In this document: piece by piece, positions 26,332 through 35,275 of the stretch | Position numbering within the stretch: position 1 is the first letter of the stretch | Layout of the letters: each line of letters opens with the position of its first letter | Source of the DNA: Flavobacterium sinopsychrotolerans | GTDB taxonomy: Bacteria > Bacteroidota > Bacteroidia > Flavobacteriales > Flavobacteriaceae | Direction: 5' to 3' | Assembly (NCBI RefSeq): GCF_900110375.1 | Contig: NZ_FODN01000008.1 | Span: 123,170-187,169 of the forward strand | DNA: 64,000 bases | Position numbers and translations under genes: made by a program | Notes under the pieces: model-generated | The model's input: the letters and a program-made list of their open reading frames with translations, nothing else | What the model was told of the DNA's origin: nothing | The model's database searches: none

Positions 26332-27288
26332 ATGAAAGTAACACAACATTTAGAAGCTGCAAAAGGAGAAACGTTGTTCTCCTTCGAAATTATTCCGCCT
26401 CAAAAAGGAAAAAGCATTCAGGAATTATACGATAATATTGATCCGTTGATGGAGTTCAAACCGCCATTTATAGACGTAACCACATCTCGCGAGGAATTTA
26501 TTTATGTCGATAAGGGCAATGGTTTATTGGAGAAAAAACTAACCAGAATGCGTCCTGGAACGCTTGGAATTTGTGCTTCGATCAAGCATAAATATAATGT
26601 AGACACCGTTCCTCATGTGCTTTGTGGTGGTTTTACCAAAGAAGAAACCGAATATTTATTGGTCGATTGTCATTATCTGGGAATTGATAATGTGATGGCT
26701 TTGCGTGGCGATGCGATGAAAGACGAACAGTCTTTTGTTCCTAAACAGGGAGGAAATGATTTCGCAGTTGATTTGGTCAAACAAATTAACCAATTGAATT
26801 GCGGAAAATACTTGCATGACGTGATGGATGTTGATAACAAAGCTAATTTTTGTATTGGAGTTGCGGGATATCCGGAGAAACATTTAGAATCTCCGTCTTT
26901 AATTTCAGATTTGAAAAGACTGAAAGAAAAAGTGGATGCAGGAGCTGATTATGTGGTGACACAAATGTTTTTTGACAATGCGAAATACTTTGAGTTTGTT
27001 GCCAAAGCCAGAGAAATGGGAATTACCGTTCCAATTATTCCAGGAATTAAACCAATCGCAGTGCAAAGACACTTACAGGTATTGCCTCAAATTTTTCGAA
27101 TTGATTTGCCGGAAGATTTAATTCATGCTGTGGATCAATGTAAAAATAATACGGATATCAGACAAGTAGGAATAGAATGGGCGATTCAACAATCTTTAGA
27201 ATTGAAAGCAGCCGGCGTTCCCGTTTTGCACTATTATTCTATGGGAAAATCAGAAAATATTAGACAAATTGCGAGTAAGGTTTTTTAA
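26332..27288 (+). CDS. metF: 5,10-methylenetetrahydrofolate reductase
   Basis: A 318-residue TIM-barrel flavoenzyme that makes methyltetrahydrofolate for MetH. It has the N-terminal FSFEIIPPQKGKSIQELYDN with the catalytic Glu, MALRGDAMKDEQ near 123, and GADYVVTQMFFDNAKYFEF near 206, followed by PIIPGIKPI. Length is typical. It lies 80 bp after metH in the same direction, in the SAM-I-controlled operon. Confidence 0.96.
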   Translation: MKVTQHLEAAKGETLFSFEIIPPQKGKSIQELYDNIDPLMEFKPPFIDVTTSREEFIYVDKGNGLLEKKLTRMRPGTLGICASIKHKYNVDTVPHVLCGGFTKEETEYLLVDCHYLGIDNVMALRGDAMKDEQSFVPKQGGNDFAVDLVKQINQLNCGKYLHDVMDVDNKANFCIGVAGYPEKHLESPSLISDLKRLKEKVDAGADYVVTQMFFDNAKYFEFVAKAREMGITVPIIPGIKPIAVQRHLQVLPQIFRIDLPEDLIHAVDQCKNNTDIRQVGIEWAIQQSLELKAAGVPVLHYYSMGKSENIRQIASKVF

Positions 27289-27306
27289 TTTTCAATCGTA
27301 TTTCAT

Positions 27307-27348
27307 AAAAAAAGCTTGTTTAAAATTGGATTTAAACGAGCTTTTTTT
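27307..27348 (+). terminator. Bidirectional terminator between metF and gldA
   Basis: AAAAAAAGCTTGTTTAAA pairs with TTTAAACGAGCTTTTTTT around ATTGGA. A-tracts and T-tracts on both sides let it serve both convergent genes. Confidence 0.85.
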
Positions 27349-27357
27349 AGTTGTAAA

Positions 27358-28254
27358 CTACTTCGTAATTTCCCTAAATACTGCCTCCAAGTTTTTATTT
27401 TTCTGATTCAGTTGAAGTGTTTTCAATCCATTAGCATTAGCAAAATCAAAAACTGCCGGACGCATATCTTTATCCGCTTTGAAAGTCAATTCCCAAATCA
27501 TATCGTGCGTATTTTTATAAGAAACAAGATTTTCGATTTTGGCAATCAGTTGTTCTTCCACTTTATAATCAAATTCTACTTCAATAACTTGTTCTTTATC
27601 TTCGGAAATTAAGTGGTCCAGTTTTTTATCGGTAACAATTTTGCCGTTATTGATGATAATCACGCGGTCACAAATCGCTTCGACTTCCTGCATAATGTGC
27701 GTGGAAAGGAAAACGGTTTTGTCTTTCCCTACATTTTTAATCACATTACGAATTTCCATCAATTGATTTGGGTCTAAACCGGTTGTTGGTTCATCAAGAA
27801 TCAAAACATCAGGATTGTGTAATAAAGCATTGGCAAGACCTACACGTTGGCGATATCCTTTGGATAATTGTCCTATTTTTTTATGACTTTCGGTACTTAA
27901 ACCGGTCAGTTGAATTACTTCTTCGATTCGGGATTTGGCTACTTTGTAAACATCTGCGTTAAAAGCCAAATATTCTCTCACATACAAATCCAAATACAAC
28001 GGATTGTGTTCTGGAAGATAACCAATAGAAAGCTGAACTGCTTTTTGTTGGGTGTTCACATCGTTTCCATTTACGATTGCTGTCCCTTCATCGGCATTGA
28101 TATACGTGGTCAATATTTTCATTAAAGTTGATTTTCCGGCTCCATTTGGACCTAAAAAACCAACGATTTCTCCTTTTTTAATGGAAAATGAAATGTTATC
28201 CAATGCTTTTTGGGCACCGTAACTTTTTGATATATTAGTAACTTCTATTGACAT
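27358..28254 (-). CDS. gldA: Gliding-motility-associated ABC transporter ATPase GldA
   Basis: A 298-residue ABC ATPase with Walker A GPNGAGKST (35-43), signature QLSKGYRQRVGLANAL, Walker B VLILDEPTTGLDP and H-loop FLSTHIMQEVE. The sequence YLPEHNPLYLDLYVREYL and the ~70-residue C-terminal extension match GldA of flavobacteria, which works with GldF and GldG in gliding motility. Those partners are not adjacent here. A TACTTTTG element on the minus strand (28278-28271) is a possible -7 box. An ordinary ABC-2 export ATPase is the alternative. Confidence 0.88.
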   Translation of the reverse strand: MSIEVTNISKSYGAQKALDNISFSIKKGEIVGFLGPNGAGKSTLMKILTTYINADEGTAIVNGNDVNTQQKAVQLSIGYLPEHNPLYLDLYVREYLAFNADVYKVAKSRIEEVIQLTGLSTESHKKIGQLSKGYRQRVGLANALLHNPDVLILDEPTTGLDPNQLMEIRNVIKNVGKDKTVFLSTHIMQEVEAICDRVIIINNGKIVTDKKLDHLISEDKEQVIEVEFDYKVEEQLIAKIENLVSYKNTHDMIWELTFKADKDMRPAVFDFANANGLKTLQLNQKNKNLEAVFREITK

Positions 28255-28402
28255 GGAATTTTATTTGTTGCAAAAGTAAACAGAAAAAGTATTGATTTAT
28301 TGTTTTTTGTAGCCCAATAGCTAAAAAGACCTTTGTCAAAGTTTTACAAAGCGAGATGATATTCTATTTTAGATTTATATATTTACCATAAACTATATAA
28401 AT

Positions 28403-29656
28403 ATGAATTTGAAAAATACACAATCGGGTAGTTTCTTGAAAAACTACAAAAGTATTTTATTGCTTCTTGGCGGGATTTTGGCAGGAAGTATATTGGGTTT
28501 AGTTTTTGGAAAAGGAGTAGAAGTGATTAAACCTTTGGGTGATATATTTCTGAATTTATTGTTTACAGCAATTATTCCATTAGTGTTTTTTACGATTGCG
28601 TCTTCGATTGCCAATTTAGAAAAAACAGAGAAACTCGGTAAATTGTTTGTAATTGTCATTGGCGTATTTTTAAGTACAGTATTGATTTCGGCTATTTTGA
28701 TGCTCGTTGCTGTTTTGTTATTTCCCATTCAGCAAGATATTATTCTTTCAAAAATACCTTTGGAAAGTGTACAAAGTGCAAATACAGGTTCACAAATTAC
28801 TCAATTGCTCACAGCGGGGGATTTTTATGAGCTACTTTCTCGAAAAAGCATGTTAGCGCTCATCATATTTTCGTTTTTAATAGGATTTGCCAGTTTGCAA
28901 TCGGGTGAAAAAGGGAAAGATTTCAGTAGGTTTTTGAATTCAGGCAATGAAGTGATAAAGCAATTGTTACACATCATCATGAAAGCGGCTCCAATAGGTT
29001 TGGGTGCTTATTTTGCGTATCAGGTTGGGATATTTGGACCGCAATTATTTGGCGCTTATGCAAAACCTTTGGGACTTTATTATGCAGTTTGTGCTTTTTA
29101 CTTTGTCGTGTTTTTTAGTTTGTACGCATTTATCGCCGGAGGAAAATTAGGATTTAAAGTGTTTTGGAAAAATAATATTACACCTTCATTAACGGCGTTG
29201 GGAACTTGTAGCAGCATTGCAACAATTCCTGCCAATCTGGAAGGTGCGGAACAAATGAATATTCCGAGTCATATTAGAAACGTAGTTATTCCACTTGGCG
29301 CGCCTTTGCATAAAGACGGCTCTAGTATGTCGTCAATTATAAAAATTGCAGTAATTTTCGCCATGTTTGGAAAAGATTTAACGGATCCTAATACTATATT
29401 AATGGCTTTGGGAATTACAGTAATTGTTTCAGTAGTTGAAGGCGGAATTCCAAATGGAGGTTATATAGGAGAAATTCTGGCGATAACCGTTTATGGATTT
29501 CCTATGGAGCAGGCTTTGCCAGCCGCAATGATTGTGGGAACCTTGGTTGATCCAATGGCGACGCTGCTGAATGCAAATGGTGATTTAGTATCGGCAATGA
29601 TGGTAACTCGAATTTCGGAAGGGAAAAAATGGCTTACTGAAAAATTAGTGGCGTAA
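28403..29656 (+). CDS. Dicarboxylate/amino acid:cation symporter
   Basis: A 417-residue membrane protein of the DAACS/GltP family that imports glutamate, aspartate or C4-dicarboxylates with sodium or protons. Landmarks are the first TM after GGILAGSILGLVFG, the serine-rich TCSSIATIPAN-type re-entrant loop (LGTCSSIATIPANLEGAEQ) near 271, PLGAPLHKDGSSMSSIIKIAVIFAMFG near 299, and the late TM segment GGIPNGGYIGEI. It stands alone between convergent gldA and the aromatic operon. The specific substrate cannot be assigned. Confidence 0.92.
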   Translation: MNLKNTQSGSFLKNYKSILLLLGGILAGSILGLVFGKGVEVIKPLGDIFLNLLFTAIIPLVFFTIASSIANLEKTEKLGKLFVIVIGVFLSTVLISAILMLVAVLLFPIQQDIILSKIPLESVQSANTGSQITQLLTAGDFYELLSRKSMLALIIFSFLIGFASLQSGEKGKDFSRFLNSGNEVIKQLLHIIMKAAPIGLGAYFAYQVGIFGPQLFGAYAKPLGLYYAVCAFYFVVFFSLYAFIAGGKLGFKVFWKNNITPSLTALGTCSSIATIPANLEGAEQMNIPSHIRNVVIPLGAPLHKDGSSMSSIIKIAVIFAMFGKDLTDPNTILMALGITVIVSVVEGGIPNGGYIGEILAITVYGFPMEQALPAAMIVGTLVDPMATLLNANGDLVSAMMVTRISEGKKWLTEKLVA

Positions 29657-29826
29657 TTTAGGTTTGTTTTTAAAGGTAAAATTCAGGAAAAAGAATATTT
29701 CAATTGCCGAAAATCATAAAGACACGCTGATTAAAAAATATTTTAAAAGCCTTTTTTTAATTATTACATAATTAATAACCAGTTTTTTAGCGAATCTCTT
29801 TTTTGTTCAATAAAAGCAGCTTTTTT

Positions 29827-29858
29827 TTTGGGTTAGCTGGAAATTATGTATACATTCG
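29827..29858 (+). promoter_or_regulatory. Promoter of the aromatic amino acid operon
   Basis: TTTG (29827-29830), 20 nt, TACATTCG (29851-29858), one mismatch from TAnnTTTG. It places the RNA start about 25 nt before the leader peptide ATG. The rest of the 29657-29826 gap shows only A/T runs and a poor hairpin after the symporter gene. Confidence 0.5.
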
Positions 29859-29887
29859 CAAAGTAATTAATACAAAAAAGCAACAAG

Positions 29888-29968
29888 ATGTTGAGTAACC
29901 GATTTTATTTTAGCAATTCTTATTATTTCTTCTGGAAAGTAGAAAGGGATTGTTGTATGGTTATTTGA
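29888..29968 (+). CDS. Aromatic amino acid leader peptide (26 aa)
   Basis: An ATG at 29888 opens a 26-codon frame beginning MLSNR and then running FYFSNSYYFFW (codons 6-16), that is four Phe, three Tyr and one Trp within eleven codons, before KVERDCCMVI and TGA at 29966. It is followed by a Rho-independent terminator and then by pheA, aminotransferase, tyrA and aroF-aroQ. This is the classical layout of a ribosome-mediated attenuator sensing Phe and Tyr supply. The enrichment and the operon match make a chance frame unlikely. The peptide itself probably has no other function. Confidence 0.75.
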   Translation: MLSNRFYFSNSYYFFWKVERDCCMVI

Positions 29969-30028
29969 TTATAAAATTAAATTGATACTATAAATATACA
30001 ATCTCGATGAAAATCGGGATTTTTTTTT
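29946..30028 (+). promoter_or_regulatory. Attenuator before pheA
   Basis: The terminator is AATCTCGAT (30000-30008), GAAA loop, ATCGGGATT (30013-30021), with a run of nine T residues (30020-30028). GGGATTGT (29946-29953), inside the 3' part of the leader frame, pairs with ACAATCTC (29998-30005), which contains the terminator's 5' arm, giving an eight-pair antiterminator with one G-U. A ribosome stalled on the Phe/Tyr run leaves 29946-29953 free; one reaching the stop codon would hinder it. Confidence 0.65.
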
Positions 30029-30045
30029 GCTTAAAAATGTGTAAA

Positions 30046-30873
30046 ATGAATGAAATAATTGGAATACAAGGGATAACGGGTTCTTTTCACCATCAGGTGG
30101 CACAGGAATATTTCAATCAGGCAGTTATTGTTGATGAATGTTTGTCCTTTGAAGAATTAGTAGATAACCTGCTTTCTGGGAAATCAGATCAGGCAGTTAT
30201 GGCGATAGAAAATTCTATTGCGGGTCCTATTATTCCAAATTACGCCTTGATTGACAAAAATAATTTGCACATAATAGGAGAACATTATTTGAGAATTCAT
30301 CAAAATTTAATGGCTTTAAAAGGCCAAAAAATGGAGGATATTCAAGAAGTACATTCGCATCCTATGGCTATTTTACAATGTATGGAATTCCTGAAAAAAT
30401 ACCCAAACATAAAATTAGTCGAAGACAAAGATACTGCTGAAACGGCACGTAGAATTCAGGAAAAACAGTTGAAAGGAATTGCTGCAATCGCCAGTAAAAC
30501 CGCTTCGGAAATGTATGATTTAGAAATTTTGGCTCCGGAAATTCAAACGATTAAAAACAATATGACTCGTTTTGTGATTATCAAAAAGGACAATTCTTTT
30601 GTCCCGGAAAACGAAATAAACAGGGCGTCCATTAAATTCGAATTGGATCACAAACGCGGTAGTTTGGCTGCAGTACTAAATGTAATGAGTGATTGTAAAT
30701 TGAATTTAACCAAAATTCAGTCGTTACCAAAAATAGAAACACCTTGGAAATATTCGTTTTTTGTGGATGTTACTTTCGAAAAATACGAAGATTATGCTAA
30801 AGCAAAGTCGCTATTGATCATCATGGCGGAGTATTTCAAAGTGTTAGGCGAATATAAAAACACAAAATTATAA
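30046..30873 (+). CDS. pheA: Prephenate dehydratase with ACT domain
   Basis: A 275-residue enzyme converting prephenate to phenylpyruvate. It has GIQGITGSFHHQVAQEYF at the N-terminus, AIENSIAGPIIPNYALI near 63, the catalytic NNMTRFVIIKK (TRF motif) near 173 and a C-terminal ACT domain (about 195-275, SIKFELDHKRGSLAAVLNVM) that usually gives Phe feedback. An in-frame ATG at 30007 would place the start inside the attenuator hairpin and add an implausible KIGIFFCLK tail, so I choose ATG 30046 (MNEIIGIQG); 30037 is possible. First gene of the aromatic operon. Confidence 0.93.
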   Translation: MNEIIGIQGITGSFHHQVAQEYFNQAVIVDECLSFEELVDNLLSGKSDQAVMAIENSIAGPIIPNYALIDKNNLHIIGEHYLRIHQNLMALKGQKMEDIQEVHSHPMAILQCMEFLKKYPNIKLVEDKDTAETARRIQEKQLKGIAAIASKTASEMYDLEILAPEIQTIKNNMTRFVIIKKDNSFVPENEINRASIKFELDHKRGSLAAVLNVMSDCKLNLTKIQSLPKIETPWKYSFFVDVTFEKYEDYAKAKSLLIIMAEYFKVLGEYKNTKL

Positions 30874-30916
30874 GTAGCCGAAAGTTACAAAGTAAAAAGA
30901 ATTTTAAAATTTAAAC

Positions 30917-32062
30917 ATGATTACCACAGCGAAACGTCTCGATATAATTGAAGAATACTATTTCTCATCAAAATTGAGAGAAGTAAGACAACTGGCTTCT
31001 GAAGGGAAACCAATTATTAATATGGGAATTGGAAGTCCGGATTTACAGCCGTCACAAGCAGTAATTGACGCAGTAGTTTTGGCAATGCAAGATGAAAATG
31101 CGCATCAATACCAAAGTTATCAAGGATTACCGGAATTGCGTCAAGGCATGGCTGATTTTTACAAAAATAATTACGGAGTTGCGTTGAATCCGGTTAACGA
31201 AATCTTGCCTTTGATGGGTTCCAAAGAGGGAATTATGCATATTTCGCTGGCTTTTTTGAATGAAGGCGATCAGGTACTGATTCCAAATCCAGGATATCCA
31301 ACATACACTTCGGTGACGAATTTAGTAGGAGCAGTTCCAGTTTATTATGACTTAAAAGAAGTAAATAATTGGGAACCGGATTTTGAAGCTTTGGAAAAAC
31401 TGGATTTATCGAAAGTGAAGATAATGTGGATTGGTTATCCGCACATGCCAACAGGAGCAAGAGGAAGTTTGGAGTTGTTTTCAAGATTAGTGGCTTTCGC
31501 CAAGAAACATAATATTTTGTTGGTTAATGATAATCCGTACAGTTTTGTTTTGAATGACAATCCGATGAGTTTATTGCAAGTGGAAGGCGCAAAAGATGTG
31601 GTTTTAGAATTGAATTCTTTGAGTAAAACTTTCAATATGGCAGGCTGGAGAGTTGGAATGCTTCTGGGAAATGCAGCTTGTATAGATGCAGTTCTAAAAG
31701 TGAAAAGCAACATGGATAGCGGAATGTTTTACGGGATTCAAAAAGGAGCAATTGAAGCTTTAAAAAGTGATAAAACTTGGTTTGAATCGATGAATGCGAT
31801 TTATAAAAAACGCAGAATTCTTACCGAACAACTGGCAGAAAAATTAGGCTGTAAAGTGTATAAAGAAGGTGTTGGATTATTTGTTTGGGCAAAATTGCCG
31901 GATGGAATTACATCAGCAGAGAAATTCATTGATGAAATTTTATATGACAAATCTATTTTTATTACACCGGGAACAATTTTTGGTTCTAATGGAGAAGGTT
32001 ATATCCGATTTGCACTTTGTGTAAAAGAAGAAAAAGTACAAGAAGCAATTGATAGATTTTAA
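30917..32062 (+). CDS. PLP-dependent aminotransferase, probably aromatic
   Basis: A 381-residue class I/II aminotransferase. It has MGIGSPDLQPSQAV near 37, YQGLPELRQGMADFY, NPGYPTY near 121, the PLP contacts in VNDNPYSFV and the Schiff-base Lys in LNSLSKTFNMAGWRVGM. The position between pheA and tyrA points to phenylpyruvate and hydroxyphenylpyruvate as substrates, giving Phe and Tyr. LL-diaminopimelate- or aspartate-type activity is the alternative, since the family is broad. It ends 3 bp before tyrA. Confidence 0.88.
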   Translation: MITTAKRLDIIEEYYFSSKLREVRQLASEGKPIINMGIGSPDLQPSQAVIDAVVLAMQDENAHQYQSYQGLPELRQGMADFYKNNYGVALNPVNEILPLMGSKEGIMHISLAFLNEGDQVLIPNPGYPTYTSVTNLVGAVPVYYDLKEVNNWEPDFEALEKLDLSKVKIMWIGYPHMPTGARGSLELFSRLVAFAKKHNILLVNDNPYSFVLNDNPMSLLQVEGAKDVVLELNSLSKTFNMAGWRVGMLLGNAACIDAVLKVKSNMDSGMFYGIQKGAIEALKSDKTWFESMNAIYKKRRILTEQLAEKLGCKVYKEGVGLFVWAKLPDGITSAEKFIDEILYDKSIFITPGTIFGSNGEGYIRFALCVKEEKVQEAIDRF

Positions 32063-32065
32063 CAA

Positions 32066-32923
32066 ATGAAAATATACGTAATAGGAATAGGATTGATAGG
32101 CGGTTCGATGGCATTGGACATTAAGACGTTGCATCCGGAAGCTAAAATTTATGGAATTGATAACAACGAAAGTCATTTGGCGGAAGCCATAGCTTTAGGA
32201 GTTGTGAATGCAGCTGCAACATTTGAAGATTTAGCCGATGCTGATTTTGTAATCGTTTCGGTTCCTGTTGATGTAGCGCTGGTTGTTTTGCCAAAAGTAT
32301 TAGATGTTATAGGCGATAATAGTATCGTTTTTGAAGTGGGTTCTACCAAAATACCTATTTGTGAAGCGATTGCCAACCATCCTAAAAGGAGAAATTTTAT
32401 AGCAACACACCCCATTGCAGGAACGGAGTTTTCTGGACCTTCGGCAGCGATAAAAGGATTGTTTCAGGGAAAAACGAATATCATTTGTGAGGTCGAAAAA
32501 ACAACATTCAAGTTGCAGGAGAAAGCGTTGGATTTGTTTAAAGCAATGGGAATGAGAATTCGTTATATGGATCCGAAATCACATGACAAACATATTGCTT
32601 ACGTGTCGCATTTGTCGCATATAAGTGCCTTTATGCTGGGAAAAACGGTAATTAATAAAGAGAAAGACGAGCAGGATATTTTTGATATGGCAGGTTCCGG
32701 TTTTGAAAGTACGGTTCGTTTGGCCAAAAGTTCACCAGCGATGTGGACGCCAATTTTTAAACAAAACAGGAAACAGGTTGTAAAAACATTGGATGAATAC
32801 ATTTCGAATTTATCAAAATTTAGAGAATTATTAGAAAAAGAAGATTACGATGCGATTTACAATGAAATGCAAAGTGTCAACAAAATAAAAGAAATATTAA
32901 ACGGAATGAACGTGAAAAAGTGA
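32066..32923 (+). CDS. tyrA: Prephenate dehydrogenase
   Basis: A 285-residue NAD(P)-dependent dehydrogenase forming hydroxyphenylpyruvate for tyrosine. It has the Rossmann motif IGIGLIGGSMALDI (5-18), the conserved THPIAGTEFSGP with the catalytic His near 112, SHDKHIAYVSHLSHI near 172, and the C-terminal helical dimerisation part containing FESTVRLAKSSPAMWTPIF. There is no fused chorismate mutase; that activity lies on the next gene. It lies 3 bp after the aminotransferase and 60 bp before the next start. Confidence 0.95.
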   Translation: MKIYVIGIGLIGGSMALDIKTLHPEAKIYGIDNNESHLAEAIALGVVNAAATFEDLADADFVIVSVPVDVALVVLPKVLDVIGDNSIVFEVGSTKIPICEAIANHPKRRNFIATHPIAGTEFSGPSAAIKGLFQGKTNIICEVEKTTFKLQEKALDLFKAMGMRIRYMDPKSHDKHIAYVSHLSHISAFMLGKTVINKEKDEQDIFDMAGSGFESTVRLAKSSPAMWTPIFKQNRKQVVKTLDEYISNLSKFRELLEKEDYDAIYNEMQSVNKIKEILNGMNVKK

Positions 32924-32983
32924 TTAGTCACATTTTACAGTAAAATGAACAACACAAAAACTAAAAAAATAAAATTAGAAAAG

Positions 32984-34066
32984 ATGGAAAACAAGAAAGA
33001 AATGAGAAATTGGTTGAATGAATTCAATTTGACTCATCCATTAGTAATAGCAGGGCCTTGTAGTGCTGAAACAGAAGAGCAAGTATTAAAAATTGCACAT
33101 GAATTGAAAGATTCAGATGTAAGTATTTTTAGAGCAGGAATCTGGAAACCAAGAACGCGTCCGGGAGGATTTGAAGGTGTTGGAGAAATTGGATTGAAAT
33201 GGTTAAAAAAAGCTAAAGAACAAACCGGATTGCTAATGGGAACGGAAGTGGCAAATGCGGCTCACGTAAAATTAGCTTTGGAATATGATATTGATGTATT
33301 GTGGATAGGAGCCAGAACGACCGTAAACCCTTTTGCAGTGCAGGAAATTGCAGATGCTTTAGCAGGAACTAAGAAAATTGTATTGGTTAAAAACCCGGTA
33401 AATCCAGATTTGTCTTTGTGGTTAGGCGGTGTAGAGCGTTTGTATAATGCTGGAATTGAAAAATTGGGTGTTATTCACAGAGGTTTTTCTACTTACGAGA
33501 AAACAAAATACAGAAACATTCCAGAATGGCAAATTGCTATTGAATTACAAAATAAATTCCCTGATTTGCCTTTAATCATTGACCCGTCTCATATTACTGG
33601 AGATCGTAAAATGATTCTTGAAGTAACGCAGGAAGCTTTAGATTTAAATTATGATGGTATGATTATCGAAACACATACTGATCCTGATAATGCTTGGAGT
33701 GATGCTGCGCAACAAGTAACTCCTGATGCTTTGAAACAAATTTTTATTGATTTAAAAGTTAGAAAATTAGATGATGTTTCGGATGAGTTTACGCTTAAAA
33801 TGAAAAAATTAAGAGCAAATATAGATGTTTTAGATGCGACATTGTTAGAGTTGCTCGGGAAGAGAATGAAAGTAGCCGATGAAATAGGACAGGTGAAAAA
33901 AGAAGCGAATGTTGCTGTATTGCAGAACAATCGTTGGAACGAAATTTTAGGAAAAATGATTTTGGATGGTGAGAAAAAAGGCCTTTCCGAAGAGTTTGTA
34001 CTAAGAATGTTCAAAGCAATTCACCAAGAAAGTATCAGTCATCAAGACAAAGTGTTGAATGCTTAG
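32984..34066 (+). CDS. aroF: Bifunctional DAHP synthase / chorismate mutase
   Basis: A 360-residue fusion. The N-terminal part (about 1-265) is a type I-beta DAHP synthase (VIAGPCSAETEEQ, AGIWKPRTRPGGFEGVG, IIDPSHITGDR) that starts the shikimate pathway. The C-terminal ~90 residues are an AroQ-type chorismate mutase (KKLRANIDVLDATLLELLGKRM) that makes prephenate for the pheA and tyrA products. Fusion of the two lets chorismate or prephenate act as feedback signal in related enzymes. ATG 32945 in frame would add a Lys-rich 13-residue tail; MENKKEMRNWL at 32984 fits relatives. Last gene of the operon. Confidence 0.94.
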   Translation: MENKKEMRNWLNEFNLTHPLVIAGPCSAETEEQVLKIAHELKDSDVSIFRAGIWKPRTRPGGFEGVGEIGLKWLKKAKEQTGLLMGTEVANAAHVKLALEYDIDVLWIGARTTVNPFAVQEIADALAGTKKIVLVKNPVNPDLSLWLGGVERLYNAGIEKLGVIHRGFSTYEKTKYRNIPEWQIAIELQNKFPDLPLIIDPSHITGDRKMILEVTQEALDLNYDGMIIETHTDPDNAWSDAAQQVTPDALKQIFIDLKVRKLDDVSDEFTLKMKKLRANIDVLDATLLELLGKRMKVADEIGQVKKEANVAVLQNNRWNEILGKMILDGEKKGLSEEFVLRMFKAIHQESISHQDKVLNA

Positions 34067-34084
34067 TCCGTATTTTTTTCAACA

Positions 34085-34124
34085 AAAAATCCCTACAGCT
34101 TTTTTTAAGCCGTCGGGATTTTTT
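34085..34124 (+). terminator. Terminator of the aromatic amino acid operon
   Basis: AAAAATCCC pairs with GGGATTTTT, with an inner AGCTT/AAGC stem, followed by a T-rich tail. Confidence 0.8.
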
Positions 34125-34250
34125 GTTTTTACAGATTGATAAAAACTTCAAACTTTAAACTTTAAACCTAAAACAAAGAATTATCTTTGCAAAGTCTTAG
34201 ATTTTAAATCAGCAATCTAAAATCGTTAATATTCAATCAAATAATCCTAA

Positions 34251-35228
34251 ATGACAGGACTCGTATATAAATCTACAGGAAGTTGGTACACCGTAAAATC
34301 TGAACAAGGTGATTTTATAGAATGCCGTATGAAAGGGAAATTCCGAATTAAAGGAATCAAAAGTACCAATCCTATTGCTGTGGGTGACATTGTTGATTAT
34401 GAACTAGAAGAATCATCTGATACCGTTACTGGAACCATTCATAAAATTCATGACAGGAAGAATTATATTGTTCGGAAATCTGTCAATTTATCGCATCAAA
34501 TGCATATTATTGCGTCTAATATTGATAGGGTTTTCTTGTTAGTCACCATTAATAATCCTCCAACGACTTTTAATTTTATTGACCGTTTTCTGGTTACTGC
34601 CGAAGCATACGGAATTGAAACGATACTGGTTTTTAATAAAATAGATACTTTTGATGATGCCACGCTAGACGAGCAATTGTATATGCAGCATGTGTATCAA
34701 GAAATAGGGTACAAATGTCTTCGCGTTTCTTCGACTGAAATGAAAGGGATCGAGGAGTTGAAAGCAATGATGATTGGCAAAGTGAGCATGTTTTCCGGGC
34801 ATTCCGGTGTGGGGAAATCAACATTGGTAAATGCAATGGAGCCTTCTTTGCATTTAAAAACAAAAACAATTTCAGAAGCAAGTAAACAAGGACAACATAC
34901 GACTACTTTTGCCGAAATGTACGATTTGTCTTTTGATGCTAAAATTATTGATACGCCTGGTATCAAAGGTTTTGGAATTGTAGACATGGAAAAAGAAGAA
35001 ATCAGTGGTTATTTCCCAGAGTTTTTCAAATTGAAAGAGCAATGTAAATTCAATAATTGTCTGCACAAAGACGAACCGCATTGCGCCATCAAAGCTGCTT
35101 TAGAAAAAGATGAAATTGCTTGGTCCCGTTATAGAAGTTACCTGAAAATTCTGGAAGGAGATGATGAAAATTACCGTACTGATATTCATAATGAAGACCG
35201 GATAATAAGCGATAAAACAAGGGAATAG
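34251..35228 (+). CDS. rsgA: Ribosome small-subunit-dependent GTPase A
   Basis: A 325-residue circularly permuted GTPase involved in 30S ribosome maturation. An OB-fold is at about 1-80, then G4 VFNKID comes before G1 GHSGVGKSTLVNAM near 180 and G3 DTPGIKGFG near 236. The C-terminal zinc cluster is CKFNNCLHKDEPHC. The permuted order is diagnostic. It stands just after an A+T-rich repeat-containing gap and before dtd. Confidence 0.96.
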   Translation: MTGLVYKSTGSWYTVKSEQGDFIECRMKGKFRIKGIKSTNPIAVGDIVDYELEESSDTVTGTIHKIHDRKNYIVRKSVNLSHQMHIIASNIDRVFLLVTINNPPTTFNFIDRFLVTAEAYGIETILVFNKIDTFDDATLDEQLYMQHVYQEIGYKCLRVSSTEMKGIEELKAMMIGKVSMFSGHSGVGKSTLVNAMEPSLHLKTKTISEASKQGQHTTTFAEMYDLSFDAKIIDTPGIKGFGIVDMEKEEISGYFPEFFKLKEQCKFNNCLHKDEPHCAIKAALEKDEIAWSRYRSYLKILEGDDENYRTDIHNEDRIISDKTRE

Positions 35229-35275
35229 TTCTGAATTGTGAATGTTGATTAAAAAGCCCTAATTCCTAAATCTGA

